This document shows positions 62,176 to 64,000 of a DNA stretch of 64,000 nucleotides, piece by piece (position 1 is the stretch's first letter; the number at the start of each line of letters is the position of its first letter). The notes below the pieces were generated by a model that made no database searches, was not told the origin of the DNA, and saw only the letters and a list, made by a program, of their open reading frames with translations. Source of the stretch: Kushneria marisflavi (GTDB taxonomy: Bacteria; Pseudomonadota; Gammaproteobacteria; Pseudomonadales; Halomonadaceae); NCBI RefSeq assembly GCF_002157205.1, contig NZ_CP021358.1, positions 62,001-126,000 of the forward strand, read 5' to 3'. Both the position numbers and the translations under genes were made by a program.

Positions 62176-62200
62176 TGAACCCGCCCATTGGGCGGGTTCA
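62176..62200. terminator. Terminator between ykgJ and the CurA-type gene
   Basis: TGAACCCGCC/GGCGGGTTCA stem with a 5-base loop between convergent gene ends. T runs are short on both sides. Confidence 0.65.
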
Positions 62201-62230
62201 TTACGATTACTATCACCATGACACTAATGA

Positions 62231-63235
62231 TCAGTCCAGCTTGACCAGCATCTTGCCCTGGTTACTGCCCTCAAACAGAGCCAGAAAAGCATCCGGTGTC
62301 CGTTCAAGCCCTTCTTCCATGGTTTCACGATACTCGATGCGGCCATCTGCAACCAGCGGGCCTACCTGCTGGTAAAACGCCTGCTCATGGCCCTTGATCC
62401 ATTCATAAACAATAAAGCCCTGCATACGCAGGCGTTTGGTCAATACGGCTGAAATATTGGCAGGGCCGGCAGAAGGCGCTGCTTCGTTGTAACGCGAGAT
62501 CATGCCGCAAACCGCTATTCGACCGAAATCGTTCATGACGTCCAGGGCCGCCTCCAGCATGGGACCACCCACGTTTTCGTAGTAAACGTCGATGCCCTGC
62601 GGTGCAGCTTCCTTGAGCGCCTTCTTGATCTCATCGGCACTCTGATGATGATCGATCGCCTTGATACCGTGAGCTTCAAGCCACTCCCGCTTCTCCTGGC
62701 TGCCGGCGCTACCAATGACGGTACAGCCCTTCTGAGAGGCCAGCTGCGCGGCCAGCGAGCCCACGGCACCGCTGGCGGCTGAAATCAGCACGGTATCCGA
62801 AGACTTGAGCTCCGCCACAAGTGTCAGTCCGACCCAGGCCGTCATTCCCGGCATGCCAAGCACGCCGAGAAACGCCTGAGGCGGCACATCGATATCCGGC
62901 AGCGGTTGCACCTGGTCACCGCTGAGCTGTGCCACGTCTCGCCAGCCGCCCATGTGAACGACGCGGTCACCTTCCTTGAGCGTCTGGTGACGGGACTCGA
63001 TGATTTTCCCGAGCGCACCACCCTGCAGGGGCTTGTTCAGTTCGAAGGGCTCGACATAGGTTTTGACACCACTCATGCGTCCGCGCATGTAGGGGTCCAC
63101 CGAAAGCCACTGGTTACGAATGCGCACTTCCCCTTCTTTTAGCTCGGGCAGCTCCTGCGTCTCAAGCTGAAAAAGAGAACGCTCGGGCAGGCCTTCTGGG
63201 TATTCACTGATCGTGAAATAGCGTGACTGGGTCAT
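62231..63235 (-). CDS. NADP-dependent oxidoreductase, CurA/leukotriene B4 dehydrogenase type
   Basis: 334 residues of the medium-chain dehydrogenase/reductase superfamily without zinc ligands. NQWLSVDPYMRGRMSGVKTYVEPF at the N-terminus, the Rossmann AASGAVGSLAAQLASQKGCTVIGSAGS, GIDVYYENVGGPMLEAALDVMN and GRIAVCGMISRYN match CurA (curcumin reductase) and 2-alkenal reductases. It probably reduces alpha,beta-unsaturated carbonyls with NADPH. ATG with AGGAGAG upstream. Confidence 0.9.
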   Translation of the reverse strand: MTQSRYFTISEYPEGLPERSLFQLETQELPELKEGEVRIRNQWLSVDPYMRGRMSGVKTYVEPFELNKPLQGGALGKIIESRHQTLKEGDRVVHMGGWRDVAQLSGDQVQPLPDIDVPPQAFLGVLGMPGMTAWVGLTLVAELKSSDTVLISAASGAVGSLAAQLASQKGCTVIGSAGSQEKREWLEAHGIKAIDHHQSADEIKKALKEAAPQGIDVYYENVGGPMLEAALDVMNDFGRIAVCGMISRYNEAAPSAGPANISAVLTKRLRMQGFIVYEWIKGHEQAFYQQVGPLVADGRIEYRETMEEGLERTPDAFLALFEGSNQGKMLVKLD

Positions 63236-63295
63236 GAAAACTCTCCTGCAGGCCCTGAAAGGGGTGCCGACAATAAGATGAATCGTTTAAAGGTA

Positions 63296-63323
63296 TAAAA
63301 AAAGGCGCAACCGGAGTTGCGCC
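63296..63323 (-). terminator. Terminator after ppiD
   Basis: On the minus strand GGCGCAAC/GTTGCGCC with a 4-base loop, then eight T. Just downstream of the ppiD stop and upstream of the CurA-type gene. Confidence 0.88.
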
Positions 63324-63344
63324 CTGAAAAAGATAGCAGACTAT

Positions 63345-64000
63345 TTAATTTGTCGAGATATCGGCATGGTTACGAATTGCATCTGTCATGACATTGATCG
63401 TCTGCCCTGCCTGAGCATTCCAGAGACGATCCGACATGGTTGATATCTGGTCATCGCTGACCTCATCATCGACCTGATCAATGGCAAAAATGACCTGCTG
63501 ATTCCCTGTCGCAGCATGGCCGTAGCCGGGCTTGCCATCCTGCGGATGCGGCATGCCGAAGGCAGCATTGACCAGCTCGGCAGACAACTCTTCCGAACCA
63601 TCGCGTGTCACGCCACTGGCCTGTTGCCATTCAAGCCCGGCCGGATTATCGCCACGGCGAAGCGAGGCCAGTACCTTATCGGCCTGCTCGGCAAGAGCCT
63701 GATGACGCTTTTGCTCCAGCGCCGAACGCTTGACCTTATCACGAACATCATCCAGAGCCAGTGTCGTGGCCGGGCGATGCTCGGTGACACGGACCACCAC
63801 GCGACGATCCTGCCCAAGTTCTACGGGCTCGCTGTTGTAGCCATTATTGAGAACATCATCACTGAAGGCTGCATCCATGACGCCAGCTTCTCCCAGCACG
63901 GCATTGTCACCGCCAAACTGATCGTCTCGAGACACCCAGTCCGTACGCTTGAGCGGAAGATTCAACCGGTCGGCGACGCCCTTGAGATCATCTGCTGAAA
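63345..64000 (-). CDS. ppiD: Peptidyl-prolyl isomerase PpiD, C-terminal part (partial at right edge)
   Basis: The frame is open to the window edge. The visible 218 residues match the C-terminal half of PpiD (SurA-like periplasmic foldase anchored in the inner membrane): LPLKRTDWVSRDDQ, LNNGYNSEPVELGQDRRVVVRVTEHRPA, and the closing IFAIDQVDDE. The parvulin domain and the membrane anchor are outside the window. Confidence 0.85.
   Translation of the reverse strand, partial: SADDLKGVADRLNLPLKRTDWVSRDDQFGGDNAVLGEAGVMDAAFSDDVLNNGYNSEPVELGQDRRVVVRVTEHRPATTLALDDVRDKVKRSALEQKRHQALAEQADKVLASLRRGDNPAGLEWQQASGVTRDGSEELSAELVNAAFGMPHPQDGKPGYGHAATGNQQVIFAIDQVDDEVSDDQISTMSDRLWNAQAGQTINVMTDAIRNHADISTN

Overview
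The window is a densely packed bacterial chromosome segment with moderately high GC. Gene content (tusDCBE, yejABEF, rnhA-dnaQ, cobN-type cobalamin synthesis, wrbA-DUF2069, queCED with ykgJ) indicates a gammaproteobacterium. The combination looks most like the Halomonadaceae (Halomonas/Kushneria type). That placement is inferred from family resemblance, not from a marker gene. I see no prophage, insertion sequence or CRISPR array, and both window edges cut genes: metH at the left and ppiD at the right.

Layout. 0-10 kb: 3' end of B12-dependent methionine synthase, an Smr-domain protein, a YihY membrane protein, wrbA-DUF2069, pdxH, a cupin regulator, DUF1244-moaB-moeA (molybdenum cofactor), acpH, the tusDCBE sulfur relay and a Bax-inhibitor-1 protein. 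10-17 kb: tRNA-Ser(UGA), two small unknown proteins, nhaP2, a degenerate phosphotransferase-fold protein, then a TPP riboswitch driving the pyrimidine-precursor ABC importer thiZXY, and mntR. 17-26 kb: a DnaQ-type exonuclease fused to GIY-YIG, ybfF, yhhQ, an ArsR regulator, sohB, an SCP2 protein, the operon methyltransferase-rnhA-dnaQ-nudC, and gloB. 26-32 kb: the yejABEF peptide importer, in which yejB carries an apparent one-base frameshift. 32-37 kb: an omega-amidase, an alpha/beta hydrolase, a candidate small RNA, lipoproteins, tiny membrane proteins, tRNA-Pro(GGG) and a PPP phosphatase.

37-54.3 kb is the centrepiece: a two-armed cobalamin locus around a cobalamin riboswitch. The minus arm (cobT, cobS, cobU, cobC, cbiB, cobD, bluB) makes the lower ligand and the aminopropanol arm and assembles the nucleotide loop. 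The riboswitch-led plus arm (fused ChlI-ChlD chelatase ATPase, cobO, cobB, cobE, cobW, cobN, cobQ) does late cobalt insertion, amidation and adenosylation. Most neighbouring genes overlap by 4-11 bases, so translational coupling is likely. The corrin-ring methyltransferases are not here. Directly beyond cobQ lies eutBC, the B12-dependent ethanolamine ammonia-lyase, and metH at the left edge is another B12 consumer.

54.3-64 kb: eutCB, a rhomboid protease, a lipoprotein, an unknown protein, a CBS-domain protein, the preQ0 operon queC-queE-queD-ykgJ (queD is a tandem fusion with complementary half active sites), a CurA-type reductase and the 3' end of ppiD.

Starts were reassigned from Shine-Dalgarno position and family length in many cases (for example sohB, rnhA, tusD, eutB, cobW, thiY); the reasons are given per entry. 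Functions are called by reading motifs by eye, and no database search was run.
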